Assembly (NCBI GenBank): GCA_037968575.1
Contig: JBBKVR010000003.1
Coordinates: 1 to 13,174, forward strand
From: UBA2137 sp037968575
GTDB taxonomy: Bacteria; Pseudomonadota; Alphaproteobacteria; Micavibrionales; Micavibrionaceae
DNA: 13,174 nt
Direction: 5' to 3'
In this document: positions 13,165 through 13,174 of the stretch, piece by piece
Position numbering within the stretch: the stretch's first letter is position 1
How the letters are laid out: every line of letters begins with the position of its first letter
Notes under the pieces: model-generated
The model's database searches: none
What the model was told of the DNA's origin: nothing
Seen by the model: only the letters and a program-made list of their open reading frames with translations
Made by a program: the position numbers and the translations under genes

Positions 13165-13174
13165 GCATTATCTA

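Noticed and set aside
1..13174. Defence, toxin-antitoxin, prophage or biosynthetic island
   Set aside because: No integrase, transposase, inverted terminal repeats, toxin pair or composition break was seen; the gene content is mostly core and in conserved order.

Overview
The window reads as a low-to-moderate GC alphaproteobacterial chromosome segment. Three observations support this. The ribosomal tail adk-rpsM-rpsK-rpoA-rplQ is followed by rarA, crcB, an RluC/RluD-type pseudouridine synthase and an ATP12-type F1-ATPase assembly factor, an order typical of Alphaproteobacteria. ATP12 itself is largely limited to alphaproteobacteria and mitochondria. The RNA polymerase alpha C-terminal domain also ends in the alphaproteobacterial 'WPPENI' style. 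I cannot name a genus from this sequence alone.

Layout. (1) 1-3040, plus strand: end of adenylate kinase, a strong internal sigma-70 promoter, a structured 5' leader, then S13, S11, RNA polymerase alpha and L17, closed by a UUCG-loop terminator. (2) 3042-3698, minus strand: a single HD-type metal hydrolase resembling small (p)ppGpp hydrolases, convergent with the ribosomal operon and sharing its terminator. (3) 3811-9057, plus strand: a compact seven-gene operon with overlaps or very short gaps: rarA, csaA-like tRNA-binding protein, crcB/fluC fluoride channel, RluC-like enzyme, a membrane-anchored AsmA-like protein, ATP12 and DNA-3-methyladenine glycosylase I (tag). (4) 9058-13036, minus strand: a pentapeptide-repeat protein, mutL, a four-helix membrane protein and, last, a 56-codon gene for a small protein with a clear signal peptide, which is a short ORF easily missed.

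The genes are mostly core housekeeping: translation and transcription machinery, replication-fork maintenance (RarA), alkylation and mismatch repair (Tag, MutL), rRNA modification, fluoride export and ATP synthase assembly. There is no mobile element, CRISPR array, tRNA, rRNA or defence island. I see no clearly new multi-gene system. The parts most worth a second look are: the rpsM leader, which has two adjacent perfect 7-bp stems plus a possible loop-to-SD-flank pseudoknot; the long lysine-rich tail on L17; the alarmone-hydrolase-like gene beside the ribosomal operon; the unannotated-size secreted peptide gene; the duplicated module in the pentapeptide protein; and a perfect 16-bp palindrome carrying two GANTC sites upstream of it.
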